Assembly: GCA_016177875.1 (NCBI GenBank)
Contig: JACOUL010000029.1
Location: 62,001-126,000 of the forward strand
Source of the DNA: Burkholderiales bacterium
Lineage (GTDB): Bacteria; Pseudomonadota; Gammaproteobacteria; Burkholderiales; Burkholderiaceae_D
Reading direction: 5' to 3'
DNA: 64,000 bases
Below, in pieces: positions 8,733-17,630 of this stretch. Within the stretch, counting starts at the first letter, position 1, and each line of letters starts with the position of its first letter. The position numbers and the translations under genes are program-made. The notes under the pieces are model-generated. The model had not been told where the DNA came from, made no database searches, and saw nothing but the letters and a program-made list of their open reading frames with translations.

Positions 8733-9539
8733 ATGAATACGCGCGACATTCACTTGACCGCCATTCCCGACGTGCAAAGCACGCCGGACACGCGCCGTTT
8801 GGCGATTCAACGTGTCGGCGTCAAGGGTGTGCGCTATCCCGTCAGCATCAAGACCAGCACCGGTGCGCAGCCGAGCGTGGGTACCTGGAATATGTATGTG
8901 CATTTGCCGGAAGAGAAAAAAGGCACGCATATGTCGCGCTTCATCGCGCTGTTGGAAGGCAATCGCGCACCGCTCGACGTCGCACATTTCACCCAGCTTT
9001 TGCGCAAGATGACGCGTTTGCTGGAAGCCGATGCCGGCCGCATCGAATTGAGCTTCCCCTATTTCATCAACAAGACTGCGCCGGTATCGGGCGTGGAAAG
9101 TCTGATGGATTACGAAGTGGGACTTACCGGCGAAATCAAAGGCGATGCAGTCGAAGTCGCATTGAAAGTCGTGGTGCCGGTAACGAGTTTGTGCCCGTGC
9201 TCGAAAAAGATTTCCGCCTATGGCGCGCACAACCAGCGTTCGCATATTACGGTGAGTGCCGTGCTGGCAGGCGATATTCTGGTCGACCAGCTGATTGCGA
9301 AGATCGAAGAGCAAGCTTCTTGCGAGTTGTATGGATTACTGAAGCGCCCCGATGAAAAATACGTCACCGAGCGCGCCTACGACAATCCCAAGTTCGTCGA
9401 AGATTTGGTGCGTGACGTGGCCGGCATGCTCAATGCCGACAATCGCATCGCCGCCTATACGCTCGAAGCCGAGAACTTCGAGTCGATTCACAATCATTCG
9501 GCCTACGCATTGATCGAGCGCGACAAGCGCCAGGCTTAA
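8733..9539 (+). CDS. folE2: GTP cyclohydrolase FolE2 (type IB)
   Basis: A 268-aa GTP cyclohydrolase I of the FolE2 family, making 7,8-dihydroneopterin triphosphate for folate and queuosine. The family N-terminus [20 protein letters not shown] is followed by the metal-site segment [20 protein letters not shown] and by [13 protein letters not shown] near the end. I chose ATG 8733 because homologues begin MNT shortly before IPDVQS. An in-frame ATG at 8700 has AAGAGG upstream, but that is part of the palindrome-flanking repeat. FolE2 enzymes can use metals other than zinc, and many are under Zur control; no Zur box was recognised here. Confidence 0.93.
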   Translation: MNTRDIHLTAIPDVQSTPDTRRLAIQRVGVKGVRYPVSIKTSTGAQPSVGTWNMYVHLPEEKKGTHMSRFIALLEGNRAPLDVAHFTQLLRKMTRLLEADAGRIELSFPYFINKTAPVSGVESLMDYEVGLTGEIKGDAVEVALKVVVPVTSLCPCSKKISAYGAHNQRSHITVSAVLAGDILVDQLIAKIEEQASCELYGLLKRPDEKYVTERAYDNPKFVEDLVRDVAGMLNADNRIAAYTLEAENFESIHNHSAYALIERDKRQA

Positions 9540-10087
9540 CGCTTGCGGTCTTTTTCCCAAATGACGTCGCCGCATCCGGCATGACGATTCAGCACGCGCG
9601 AGAGAACAAACAATAAGTCGGACAAGCGGTTCAAGTATTGCAGCACCAGTGCATGTACTGCTTCTGCTTTGCTTAAATGAACGGTGCTGCGTTCGGCGCG
9701 GCGGCACACCGTGCGGCATACATGCGCAACCGAGGCGGCGCGCGAACCGCCGGGCAATACAAAATCTTTCAATGGCGGCAGATCGGCATTATGTTTTTCC
9801 AGCAGCGTATCCAGCCGTTTGACTTGTTCTTCGGTGATCATCCGATGACCGGGGATGCAGAGCTCTCCACCTAAGTCGAACAAATCGTGTTGAATGGAGA
9901 TGAGCTCTTCGCGCATGGCGTCAGGCATGGCTTCGCATAGCAACATGCCGAGTTGCGCATTGAGTTCATCGACTTCACCGATCGCGTGTATGCGCGCGTT
10001 GTCTTTGCCGGTGCGGCTGCCGTCGCCTAAACCCGTGCTGCCGTCGTCGCCGGTGCGTGTCGCTATTTTGGAGAGCCGATTACCCAT
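9536..10087 (-). CDS. Cob(I)alamin adenosyltransferase, PduO type
   Basis: A 183-aa protein of the PduO/MMAB family that transfers the adenosyl group of ATP to cob(I)alamin. The ATP-binding N-terminus [17 protein letters not shown] and the active-site region [19 protein letters not shown] are present, with [13 protein letters not shown] at the C-terminus. It converges on folE2, overlapping by 4 bp at the 3' ends. No cobalamin pathway gene is adjacent, so it probably salvages corrinoid for a B12-dependent enzyme elsewhere. Confidence 0.92.
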   Translation of the reverse strand: MGNRLSKIATRTGDDGSTGLGDGSRTGKDNARIHAIGEVDELNAQLGMLLCEAMPDAMREELISIQHDLFDLGGELCIPGHRMITEEQVKRLDTLLEKHNADLPPLKDFVLPGGSRAASVAHVCRTVCRRAERSTVHLSKAEAVHALVLQYLNRLSDLLFVLSRVLNRHAGCGDVIWEKDRKR

Positions 10088-10164
10088 GCTGTTGATCGTC
10101 CCGTTTGTGAATACGGCGAGGATACGGCAAAATGCCGCAGGTTGATAGAGTCGTCCCGGAAGCC

Positions 10165-10497
10165 ATGATCGATACCTTTGCCACGCTACTGATTTTTCAG
10201 ATTATCGGAGAAGCCGTTGCACATGTTTTGTCTTTGCCGATACCCGGACCGGTGATCGGCATGGTGCTGCTCTTCATGTTTCTGGTGTTTAAAGAAAATG
10301 CGGCAGAAAAGCTGGCGCCTACCTCACAGGGATTGCTGCGTCACATGTCCATTCTATTCGTCCCGGCGGGTGTGGGCGTCATGCTGCACGGCCAGCGCAT
10401 CGCAGCCGAATGGCTACCGATTACGGTTGCATTAGTGGTGAGTACGGTCGCCGCGATTATCGTTACGGCGCTCGTGGTTCGTTGGCTGCACAAATGA
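10165..10497 (+). CDS. CidA/LrgA family membrane protein
   Basis: A 110-aa hydrophobic protein with four predicted helices. The family signature is visible in LLIFQIIGEAVAHVL, PIPGPVIGMVLLFM and SILFVPAGVGVM. CidA/LrgA proteins are holin-like and form a pair with CidB/LrgB; the pair is linked to murein hydrolase control and, in some bacteria, to pyruvate or overflow-metabolite transport. I prefer ATG 10165 (MIDTFATLLIFQI), with CGGAAG just upstream, over ATG 10132, which adds an atypical polar leader. It overlaps the LrgB gene by 4 bp. Confidence 0.88.
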   Translation: MIDTFATLLIFQIIGEAVAHVLSLPIPGPVIGMVLLFMFLVFKENAAEKLAPTSQGLLRHMSILFVPAGVGVMLHGQRIAAEWLPITVALVVSTVAAIIVTALVVRWLHK

Positions 10498-11219
10498 ATT
10501 CGAACCTCAGTCACATTTGGGTCTATCTATCGGCGTCGCCGTTGTTGTGGCTGACCGCGACTTTGCTGGCGTATCGACTGGGTTTGGCGATTCATGTATT
10601 CGCCCGCATGAGTTCATTGGCCAATCCGGTGGTGATCGCGATCGCTATTTTGGTTGCCTTGCTGTCGGCTAGCGGCACTTCATACAAGACTTACTTCGAC
10701 GGCGCGCAATTCGTCCACTTTCTGCTTGGGCCGGCCACGGTTGCCCTGGCTATTCCGCTGTATCAGCAGATGGGGAAATTGAAGCGCAACTGGCGCGCCT
10801 TTCTGGTTGGCGTGATACTCGGTTGCGCAACGGCAGTCATCACCGCCATGAGCATCGCTTGGTTACTCGGTGCTTCGCCGGAAGTGGTGATGTCGCTAGC
10901 GCCAAAATCCGTCACCACGCCGATTGCCATGGGCATTGCCGAAAAAATCGGCGGCTTGCCTTCGCTGACGGCAGTGCTGGTATTGATCACAGGGATTATC
11001 GGTGCAGCGTTGGCGCAAATTCTGCTCGACTGGATTAAGGTAGGCGATCACAGCATTCGCGGCTTTTCCATCGGCGTGGCCGCACATGGCTTGGGTACGG
11101 CAAGCGCCTTTCAAATCAGTGAAGAGATGGGCGCGTTTGCCGGATTGGCGATGGGTGTATCCGGCGCATTGACGGCTTTGCTGCTGCCGCTGGGTTTGAA
11201 ATTGCTCGGCATGATCTAA
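10494..11219 (+). CDS. CidB/LrgB family membrane protein
   Basis: A 241-aa polytopic protein. Family features are SGTSYKTYFDGAQFVHFLLGPATVALAIPLY, described here in part (the Y-x2-YF and LGPATVALAIPLY segments), then LAPKSVTTPIAMGIAEKIGG and AAHGLGTASAF. It is the partner of the LrgA-type protein encoded immediately upstream and is translationally coupled to it through ATGA. Start 10494 gives the usual length (about 230-240 aa). No LytR/LysR regulator lies beside the pair. Confidence 0.9.
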   Translation: MNSNLSHIWVYLSASPLLWLTATLLAYRLGLAIHVFARMSSLANPVVIAIAILVALLSASGTSYKTYFDGAQFVHFLLGPATVALAIPLYQQMGKLKRNWRAFLVGVILGCATAVITAMSIAWLLGASPEVVMSLAPKSVTTPIAMGIAEKIGGLPSLTAVLVLITGIIGAALAQILLDWIKVGDHSIRGFSIGVAAHGLGTASAFQISEEMGAFAGLAMGVSGALTALLLPLGLKLLGMI

Positions 11220-11320
11220 GAGCCGACTAATTCACAGAGCCTGTGGTCAATCCTGTGCATAAGCTCGGCATTCAATGCTTAAGGCCATGATTGCAAAGAA
11301 GAATGTGCGCTTGATGAAAA

Positions 11321-11596
11321 TTAAGGCAGCAATGCGTAGCCATGTTTTTCACGGCTCTTGGCGATATCTTTTAGCACCTCAATGCCTTCAGCGACGCTTT
11401 TCACGGGAATGGACATGCGCCCGCTGTTGCGCGTGAATTTGCTGCCCCATACTTGCATGACCACCCAGTCGCCGAATAAATCTTTGGCCAACATGGCGGC
11501 AAAAAGCTTGGTAGGAGAGGAGAACTGCAGCTTGATCGGCGTATCCGTTTCGACCGGCAGCGGCAGCGTTTTGGTGTCAATGGCGATTACGGTCAT
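11321..11596 (-). CDS. Small WGR-like domain protein
   Basis: A 91-aa protein. Its C-terminal half (DWVVMQVWGSKFTRNSGR ... SVAEGIEVLKDIAKSREKHGYALL) matches the WGR-domain pattern of a tryptophan-glycine core followed by a helix and a terminal KxxKGY-like motif, here REKHGY. WGR domains bind nucleic acids in PARP and related proteins. The start ATG 11596 lies 6 bp after the pilU stop, so it is probably cotranscribed with pilU. The longer frame from 12049 is only an overlap with pilU. Its role in twitching motility, if any, is unknown. Confidence 0.7.
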   Translation of the reverse strand: MTVIAIDTKTLPLPVETDTPIKLQFSSPTKLFAAMLAKDLFGDWVVMQVWGSKFTRNSGRMSIPVKSVAEGIEVLKDIAKSREKHGYALLP

Positions 11597-11601
11597 GATT
11601 A

Positions 11602-12738
11602 TTAGACAATGCCCAAGTGTTCCGTGCCCTTGGACAGGTCGCGTCCCTGAGCGTCTTTGCTGCGCAGTTTGATGGCCAAACGCAGATCGTTGACCGAGTC
11701 GGCGTTGCGCAACGCATCTTCGTAGGAGATTTTGCCGGCTTCGTAAAGGTCGAACAGCGCCTGGTCGAAGGTTTGCATGCCGAGCTCGCGCGACTTCTTC
11801 ATGATTTCTTTGATCTCGTGCACATCGCCCTTGAAGATCAAATCGGAAATCAACGGCGAATTGAGCATCACCTCGACCGCCACGCAACGGCCCTTGGTGT
11901 CTTTTAAAGGAATCAGGCGCTGGGAAATCATTGCCTTCAAGTTGAGCGACAAGTCCATCAGCAATTGCTGGCGGCGTTCTTCCGGGAAGAAGTTGATGAT
12001 GCGGTCCAGCGCTTGGTTGGAACTGTTGGCGTGCATGGTGGCCAAGCACAAGTGACCGGTTTCAGCGAAAGCGATCGCAAAGTCCATCGTCTCACGGTCG
12101 CGGATCTCGCCGATTTGAATCACGTCCGGCGCCTGACGCAGCGTGTTTTTTAGCGCCACGCCCCAGTCTTCGGTATCCACGCCGACGTCGCGTTGCGTAA
12201 CGATGCAATTCCTGTGCGGATGAATGTATTCGACCGGATCTTCAATCGTGATGATATGGCCGTATGTGGTTTCATTGCGATAGCCGACCATGCCGGCCAG
12301 GGTGGTGGATTTGCCGGAACCGGTAGCGCCCACCATGATCACCAGGCCGCGTTTTTCTGACACCACGCCTTTCAAAACTTCCGGCACGCCCAAGTCTTCC
12401 AGCTTCGGGATCTGCGTGGTGATGGTACGCAGCACCATGCCGACGCGCCCTTGCTGCACAAACGCGGATACACGGAAGCGACCAAGCCCACCCGGGCTGA
12501 TGGCGAAGTTACATTCTTTCTTAGCCTCGAATTCCGCTGCCTGCTTATCGTTCATGACCGCACGCGCCAATTCGATCGTGTGCTGCGCGGTGAGAGGCTG
12601 ATTGGATACGGGCGTCATCTTGCCGTCGATCTTGAACGCCGGCGGAAAGTCCGCCGTGATGAACAAGTCGGAGCCGTTCTTGCTGAGCATTAACCGCAGC
12701 AAGTCGTACATAAATTTCGTGGCCTGATCGCGTTCCAT
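11602..12738 (-). CDS. pilU: Type IV pilus retraction ATPase PilU
   Basis: A 378-aa secretion ATPase of the PilT/PilU family. It has Walker A GATGSGKST, the Asp-box region ITIEDPVEY, Walker B region DVIQIGEIRD and the His-box region ETGHLCLATMHA. It lacks the AIRNLIRE motif of PilT, having SPLISDLIFKG instead, and has a longer C-terminal tail; both mark PilU, the accessory retraction motor. It lies downstream of pilT on the same strand after a 221-bp gap and precedes the WGR-like gene. Confidence 0.93.
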   Translation of the reverse strand: MERDQATKFMYDLLRLMLSKNGSDLFITADFPPAFKIDGKMTPVSNQPLTAQHTIELARAVMNDKQAAEFEAKKECNFAISPGGLGRFRVSAFVQQGRVGMVLRTITTQIPKLEDLGVPEVLKGVVSEKRGLVIMVGATGSGKSTTLAGMVGYRNETTYGHIITIEDPVEYIHPHRNCIVTQRDVGVDTEDWGVALKNTLRQAPDVIQIGEIRDRETMDFAIAFAETGHLCLATMHANSSNQALDRIINFFPEERRQQLLMDLSLNLKAMISQRLIPLKDTKGRCVAVEVMLNSPLISDLIFKGDVHEIKEIMKKSRELGMQTFDQALFDLYEAGKISYEDALRNADSVNDLRLAIKLRSKDAQGRDLSKGTEHLGIV

Positions 12739-12959
12739 TTTTCTTCCTTTTGCGGCGGGCGGTTAGTGCGAAAAACGTATTGTACAAGCAGTTCGGCATG
12801 CTCCGATTTACGGGTTCTGCCGGGCTGCTCGAAAGTGATCGCAGCGTTGCGAATGCTCGACAGGGCACCACCCTGTCTGTGCTTCGCGCCTTGCGCTCCC
12901 CTCCGATCCACCCAGCATACCGCTTCGCTACCCGCAAACCGAAGCGTGCCGAACTACTA
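12739..12959. repeat. pilT-pilU intergenic region with hairpin
   Basis: The 221-bp gap contains a hairpin at 12859-12877 (GACAGGG, loop CACCA, CCCTGTC) embedded in CGTTGCGAATGCTC ... TGCTTCGCGCCTTGCG. Flank and layout resemble hairpins near 682, 18623 and 29760. It may be a dispersed intergenic repeat and could also affect pilU expression. Confidence 0.4.
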
Positions 12960-14003
12960 CTATCCCGGGAAATTCTCTGGCGTCTTGGCGGCGGCGCGTG
13001 CTGCAGCCGGCGAAATGACGTTACGTTTGACCAGATCCGTCAGGCAGCCGTCCAAGGTTTGCATGCCGACGTTACCGCCGGTTTGGATTGCCGAATACAT
13101 TTGCGCGATCTTCGCTTCGCGAATCAGGTTGCGGATAGCAGGCGTGCCGATCATGATTTCGTGCGCGGCGACACGGCCGGAGCCATCCTTGGTTTTCAAT
13201 AGCGTTTGCGAAATGACTGCCTGCAGCGACTCGGACAACATCGCGCGCACCATTTCTTTTTCTTCGCCGGGGAAAACGTCGATGATACGGTCGATGGTTT
13301 TGGCGGCAGACGAGGTGTGCAGGGTACCGAACACCAAGTGACCGGTTTCCGCGGCGGACAACGCCAGGCGGATGGTTTCCAAGTCGCGCAATTCGCCTAC
13401 CAGAATACAGTCAGGATCTTCACGCAGCGCCGAACGCAATGCGGCGCTGAACGAGTGAGTGTGGGGGCCGACTTCGCGCTGGTTGATCAAACACTTCTTC
13501 GATTCATGCACGAATTCGATCGGATCTTCGATCGTCAGGATGTGACCGTATTCGTTTTCATTGAGGTGATTCACCATGCCGGCCAGAGTGGTTGACTTAC
13601 CGGAGCCGGTCGGGCCGGTGACCAGCACCATCCCGCGCGGCTTCAAGGCGAGATCGGCAAAAATTTTGGGGGCATGCAGTTGCTCAAGGCTCAGAATTTT
13701 CGAGGGAATGGTACGCAATACCGCTGCAGCGCCGCGATCCTGGTTATAGGCATTGACACGAAAACGCGCCAATCCGGGAATCGCAAAGGAAAAGTCGATC
13801 TCCAGCTTTTCTTCATAGACCTTGCGCTGGCCATCGTTCATGATGTCATAGATCATGCCGTGCACGTCTTTGTGCTCCAGCGGCGGCAGGTTAATGCGGC
13901 GCACGTCGCCATGCACGCGAATCATCGGCGGCAAGCCGGCTGAGAGGTGCAAGTCGGAAGCATTGTTTTTGACGGAGAAAGCAAGCAGTTCGGAAATATC
14001 CAT
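12960..14003 (-). CDS. pilT: Type IV pilus retraction ATPase PilT
   Basis: A 347-aa hexameric ATPase that depolymerises type IV pili. N-terminal MDISELLAFSVKNNASDLHLSAG, Walker A GPTGSGKST, Asp box ITIEDPIEFVHE, Walker B DCILVGELRD, His box ETGHLVFGTLHT and the PilT-specific AIRNLIREAKIAQMYS are all present. Full length. It is divergent from yggS, the usual pilTU-yggS arrangement in proteobacteria. Confidence 0.96.
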   Translation of the reverse strand: MDISELLAFSVKNNASDLHLSAGLPPMIRVHGDVRRINLPPLEHKDVHGMIYDIMNDGQRKVYEEKLEIDFSFAIPGLARFRVNAYNQDRGAAAVLRTIPSKILSLEQLHAPKIFADLALKPRGMVLVTGPTGSGKSTTLAGMVNHLNENEYGHILTIEDPIEFVHESKKCLINQREVGPHTHSFSAALRSALREDPDCILVGELRDLETIRLALSAAETGHLVFGTLHTSSAAKTIDRIIDVFPGEEKEMVRAMLSESLQAVISQTLLKTKDGSGRVAAHEIMIGTPAIRNLIREAKIAQMYSAIQTGGNVGMQTLDGCLTDLVKRNVISPAAARAAAKTPENFPG

Positions 14004-14071
14004 GAAGGTCCCTGAGCCGGTAAAATTGTTATTTATGAAATGGAAATTGCGCTCTGAAAAGTAATTTGATT

Positions 14072-14776
14072 ATGTCCACAATCGCCGACAACTTGCAAGC
14101 CGTGAACAAGCGGATCGCCGATGCCGCCCACACTGTGTCGCGCGATCCACACGAGGTGGTTCTATTGGCTGTGTCCAAAACCTTCGGACCCGACGCGGTA
14201 ATTGACGCTGCGCGTGCCGGTCAGCGCGCTTTCGGTGAAAACTATGTGCAAGAAGCGTTGAATAAAATACATGCTTTGCATAGCACGCTGCCCGATGTCA
14301 AATTGGAATGGCATTTCATTGGACCGATACAAAGCAACAAAACGCGTTCCATTGCAGAAAATTTCGATTGGGTGCATTCGGTAGATCGGGAAAAGATTGC
14401 GCTGCGCTTGTCGGAGCAGCGGCCGGCGCATTTGCCGCCTTTGAATGTATGCGTGCAAGTCAATGTCAGCGGTGAAGCGAGCAAGAGCGGCGTATCTGCT
14501 GAGGAGGCTATTCGCATTGCTCACGCGATTACGGTAATGCCGCGCTTGAGGCTGCGCGGACTGATGGCGATCCCGGAGCCGACCGAGGACGTCAAGTTGC
14601 AGCGAGCGGCATTTCATGCTTTGCGTGACTTGTTCGAGAAATTGCGGGTGCAAGGATTAATTATCGATACTTTATCGATGGGTATGTCCGCCGATTTGGA
14701 AGCGGCAATTGCCGAGGGCACTACCCTCGTGCGCGTTGGCACGGCGATTTTTGGGGTGCGGTCGCGTGCGCCGTGA
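14072..14776 (+). CDS. yggS: PLP homeostasis protein (YggS/PipY/PLPBP)
   Basis: A 234-aa single-domain, PLP-binding TIM-barrel protein. The PLP lysine lies in LLAVSKTFGPDAV; FGENYVQEAL, WHFIGPIQSNK, the VNVSGEASKSG segment and LSMGMSADLEAAIAEGTTLVRVGTAIFG, given here only in part as LSMGMSADLEAAI, are the family landmarks. It buffers free pyridoxal phosphate and has no known catalytic activity. ATG 14072 gives the usual MSTIADNLQ start; a TTG at 14066 would add two residues. Confidence 0.93.
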   Translation: MSTIADNLQAVNKRIADAAHTVSRDPHEVVLLAVSKTFGPDAVIDAARAGQRAFGENYVQEALNKIHALHSTLPDVKLEWHFIGPIQSNKTRSIAENFDWVHSVDREKIALRLSEQRPAHLPPLNVCVQVNVSGEASKSGVSAEEAIRIAHAITVMPRLRLRGLMAIPEPTEDVKLQRAAFHALRDLFEKLRVQGLIIDTLSMGMSADLEAAIAEGTTLVRVGTAIFGVRSRAP

Positions 14777-14792
14777 GATCTTTTTTGGGGCC

Positions 14793-15482
14793 GTGCAAAG
14801 AGCTTGGATGTTTGTTCTGTGCATAAGCCTGCTTGCCGGTTGCGCACCGCCGATGGGCCAGCCAAGTGGCGTGACCGACGGCAGCATGCCGGCGCAATTT
14901 CCCGAAGCCTACTATCGCCAAACTAAAGCACGCGGCGCAAAAATATTGCGCGTGGACGCAAGCCGATCGCTGGTGGTGATCAGTGTGCATCGCGGCGGCA
15001 CCCTCCGGCGCTTCGGTCATGATCATGTGGTCGCCAGTCACGACGTCAACGGTTTTGTCGCGCCGGACGAAGGCCGCGCCGATCTTTATTTGCCGCTTGA
15101 CCGTCTTGCCGTTGACGAGCCTGATTTGCGCAAGGCAGCGGGCTTGGATGCGGCAATGCCGAATGAGGCTATCGAGGGTACGCGCCGTAACATGCTGGAA
15201 AAAGTTCTCGAATCGGCACGGTTTCCTTTTGCGCAGATTCGTATCGCCCGTATGGAAAAGGATCCATCGAAATTGACAGTGGCGATCAGCTTGCATGGCA
15301 TGACGCGCACCTTCCAGGTTCCGGTGCAGATCGAAACCACGCAAAATGGTTTTGCAGCCAGCGGCCAAATGTCGTTCAATCAAACTGACTTTGGTTTGGT
15401 GCCGTATGCCGTATTGGGAGGGGCGCTTCAGGTGCAGGATCGACTGGATTTGCGCTTTCGAATTCTTGCGGAAGAGAGTTGA
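14793..15482 (+). CDS. YceI-family lipoprotein
   Basis: A protein of about 229 aa with a lipoprotein signal and lipobox LLAGC, so it is predicted to be lipid-anchored in the envelope. The body resembles the YceI lipocalin-like fold: ILRVDASRSLVVISVHRGG ... RFGHDHVVASHDV ... LTVAISLHGMTRTFQVPVQ ... GFAASGQMSFNQTDFGL. YceI proteins bind isoprenoid or polyprenyl-like ligands. Two starts are possible: GTG 14793 (MQRAWMFVLC), which supplies the positive residue a lipoprotein signal needs, or ATG 14808 with AAGAG upstream. The ORF extends further upstream into yggS, but that part is shadow. It is a third YceI homologue in this window. Confidence 0.8.
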   Translation: MQRAWMFVLCISLLAGCAPPMGQPSGVTDGSMPAQFPEAYYRQTKARGAKILRVDASRSLVVISVHRGGTLRRFGHDHVVASHDVNGFVAPDEGRADLYLPLDRLAVDEPDLRKAAGLDAAMPNEAIEGTRRNMLEKVLESARFPFAQIRIARMEKDPSKLTVAISLHGMTRTFQVPVQIETTQNGFAASGQMSFNQTDFGLVPYAVLGGALQVQDRLDLRFRILAEES

Positions 15483-15510
15483 ACCGCCTGCTGAAAGTGC
15501 GGTGTTGGTA

Positions 15511-15534
15511 AATGTAGCACAAGCGTGCTACATT
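15511..15534. promoter_or_regulatory. Operator-like palindrome of toxin-antitoxin operon
   Basis: AATGTAGCAC and GTGCTACATT are perfect 10-bp arms around AAGC, 22 bp upstream of the antitoxin ATG and just before its AGGAGGT ribosome site. This is where RHH antitoxins usually bind to repress their own operon. Confidence 0.7.
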
Positions 15535-15556
15535 ATGTGCAACACAAGGAGGTCAC

Positions 15557-15841
15557 ATGTCCACTACCACCATCCGCTTGCCCGATGATCTCAAAGCGCG
15601 GGTTGCCGCTGCGGCGGAACGCGCCGGAACCACCGCGCACAGTTTTATCCTGGAAGCGATCGCGGAGAAAGCGGCTCAAGAAGAAAAACGCGCCGAATTT
15701 CAAGAGCTAGCCGAACAGCGTTACGCAAACATTGTCGCAACAGGCAAGACGATTTCATGGGATCAAATGCGACTATATCTCGAGGATAGGCTGGCAGGAA
15801 AAAAAGCCACTCGTCCGAAAGCGCGAAAAATGGCGCGCTAA
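15557..15841 (+). CDS. Ribbon-helix-helix antitoxin (CopG/ParD-like)
   Basis: A 94-aa protein with an N-terminal ribbon-helix-helix DNA-binding fold (MSTTTIRLPDDLKARVAAAA, then AGTTAHSFILEAIAEKA). A basic C-terminal tail (KKATRPKARKMAR) probably wraps the toxin. It should neutralise the RelE/ParE-type toxin encoded 3 bp downstream and repress the operon through the palindrome at 15511-15534. Ribosome site AGGAGGT is strong. Confidence 0.85.
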   Translation: MSTTTIRLPDDLKARVAAAAERAGTTAHSFILEAIAEKAAQEEKRAEFQELAEQRYANIVATGKTISWDQMRLYLEDRLAGKKATRPKARKMAR

Positions 15842-15844
15842 GAA

Positions 15845-16138
15845 ATGGTGCGTATCGAGTTGGCACCGGAGCTTGGCGAAGACCTTGACCGGATATTCGA
15901 TCATCTGGCCGAACATGACGTGGAGAATATACCGTCGCGCATAGAAGAGATCATGCAAGCCATCTCCGTGCTTGAGTCAAACCCGCTCATAGGCAGACCG
16001 GTATGCAAGGACATGAGGGAGCTGATTATCGGGCGACGATCTCGCGGGTATGTGGCTTTATATCGCTACGTCGCTGAAATCGATGCCGTGTTTGTGCTGG
16101 CGTTGCGTGGACAGAGGGAAGCGGGATACTCTGGCTAG
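15845..16138 (+). CDS. RelE/ParE family toxin
   Basis: A 97-aa protein with the ParE/RelE fold: VRIELAPELGEDLDRIFDHL at the N-terminus, ISVLESNPLIGRPV in the middle, and ELIIGRRSRGYVALYRYV and VFVLALRGQREAGY at the end. The RxxYxxLYRY-type strand and the final basic H/RxREAGY segment are family features. ParE members poison gyrase and RelE members cleave ribosome-bound mRNA; the sequence does not decide which. It starts 3 bp after the antitoxin stop. No neighbouring mobility gene is present. Confidence 0.85.
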   Translation: MVRIELAPELGEDLDRIFDHLAEHDVENIPSRIEEIMQAISVLESNPLIGRPVCKDMRELIIGRRSRGYVALYRYVAEIDAVFVLALRGQREAGYSG

Positions 16139-16253
16139 CGGCCAATACCCGTCGTTTAGCAAAGCCACGTGGCGGTATTGTTTTCGCAATATTTCCATGT
16201 CAGGATAGATTTGTCATATGCCATTCAGTTAGGCCGGTTAAAAAGGGAGCAGT

Positions 16254-17630
16254 GTGACATCGGGATCAGTCGTAGTCGTTGGAGCAGGGATCGCCGGACT
16301 AACCGCAGCGTACTATCTCTCGAAGCGCGGTTTTGATGTCACCGTTCTGGAGGCATCAGAACGCGTCGGCGGGCGCATGAGTACCGATCGGATTGGCGGC
16401 TACGTGTTAGATCGCGGAGCCCAGTTCCTGTCTGACGGATACCCGGTTCTTGGGGAGCTAATAGACGAGTTGGGGCTGGCCGACAATCTCTGCAGTGCCA
16501 GCGGCTGGACAGGCATTGTCCGTAGCGGAGCCGTACGGCGGATTAATACTCTGCATCCATGGTCTCCCGCATTGAGTGGGTTACTGAGCTGGCGCGACAC
16601 CCTTCGGGTGGCTCGTGGAAGTTTGGCGCTTGCGCGGAAAACAAAAAGACTGCCTCTCAGCGATTATTCCAGTTGGCATGCTCTGGATGATGCGGATGCC
16701 GCCGAGTGGATCGCTGCCGCCTTCGGCAATGGAGCGCTTGAGTATCTGTTCGAGCCTATGCTTGAGGGGTTCTACTTCCAGGCGCCTGAGCAGATGTCGC
16801 GCGCCTGGCCTGCGATCGTTTGGAGCTTTGGTATGCGTCGGAAAGGCGCAACAGCCCTCACCAATGGTATCGGAAGCATTCCAGAGACGCTCGCGAATAG
16901 GCTAAATGTCTCTTTGTCCACGGTCGTGGAGTCTATCGACACAACTGCGACGGATGTCCTGGTCAATACCAGCGCAGGCGTCCTCCATGCCGACTATGTA
17001 GTGCTGGCAACTACAGCTTCTGCTGCTCGAACGATTTATGCACCGGCGCACGACGTCGAGGCGCGCTTGCTCGGCACGAGCTACAGTGCGTCGATAAACA
17101 TCTGCCTTGCTGTTCCTGAAGGGGTATCGACTGCAAAGGTCCGTAACGACATTTATGGTCTTCTGATTCCACGCCAAGAGCGGCAGGTGATCTCGGCGAT
17201 TGCGTTGGAGTCGCGAAAGTGCCCGCAGTACGTGCCCAGGGGCGAGCTGATGAATGTGATGTTGAGCGGTTTGGCAGGCGAGCGTCTTGCGCGGGCTTCG
17301 GAAGAGGAAGTGCTTGCCGAAGTGCTACCAGAGCTTGAAGTCTACTTTCCCAGCATAACGCGAAAGATCGCGTTTGCGCATTTCTGTCGTTGGCCGGAAG
17401 CCGAGCCTCGATCACCGATTGGTCGCAGCACATGGCTCCGGCAATATCGCGAGCTGTGGGACCCGAGCATGAAGGTGATATTGGCGGGCGACTACATGAG
17501 TATTCCGTGCACCGAGGGGGCAGCCGAGAGTGGCAGGTGGTCGGCTACCGCAGTGGCAAAAGCCTTTTCGAGAGGGTCGGACGGGCTTAAGGTTTCTCAT
17601 GGGTGCAAAGAGAGAACACAAGTGACCTAA
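16254..17630 (+). CDS. FAD-dependent amine oxidase / protoporphyrinogen oxidase-like protein
   Basis: A 458-aa flavoprotein. An N-terminal Rossmann motif VVVVGAGIAGLTAAYYLSKRG is followed by the GG-doublet VGGRMST and LDRGAQFLSDGYP, then a C-terminal FAD segment LAGDYMSIPCTEGAAESGRWSA, seen here as AGDYMSIPCTEGAAESG. This pattern is that of the amine oxidase/HemY superfamily. Substrate is not evident; no haem or carotenoid gene is adjacent. The GTG start at 16254 has AGGGAG upstream. Codon use looks less biased than in neighbouring housekeeping genes, and it directly follows the toxin-antitoxin pair, so it may be part of an acquired segment. Confidence 0.75.
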   Translation: MTSGSVVVVGAGIAGLTAAYYLSKRGFDVTVLEASERVGGRMSTDRIGGYVLDRGAQFLSDGYPVLGELIDELGLADNLCSASGWTGIVRSGAVRRINTLHPWSPALSGLLSWRDTLRVARGSLALARKTKRLPLSDYSSWHALDDADAAEWIAAAFGNGALEYLFEPMLEGFYFQAPEQMSRAWPAIVWSFGMRRKGATALTNGIGSIPETLANRLNVSLSTVVESIDTTATDVLVNTSAGVLHADYVVLATTASAARTIYAPAHDVEARLLGTSYSASINICLAVPEGVSTAKVRNDIYGLLIPRQERQVISAIALESRKCPQYVPRGELMNVMLSGLAGERLARASEEEVLAEVLPELEVYFPSITRKIAFAHFCRWPEAEPRSPIGRSTWLRQYRELWDPSMKVILAGDYMSIPCTEGAAESGRWSATAVAKAFSRGSDGLKVSHGCKERTQVT

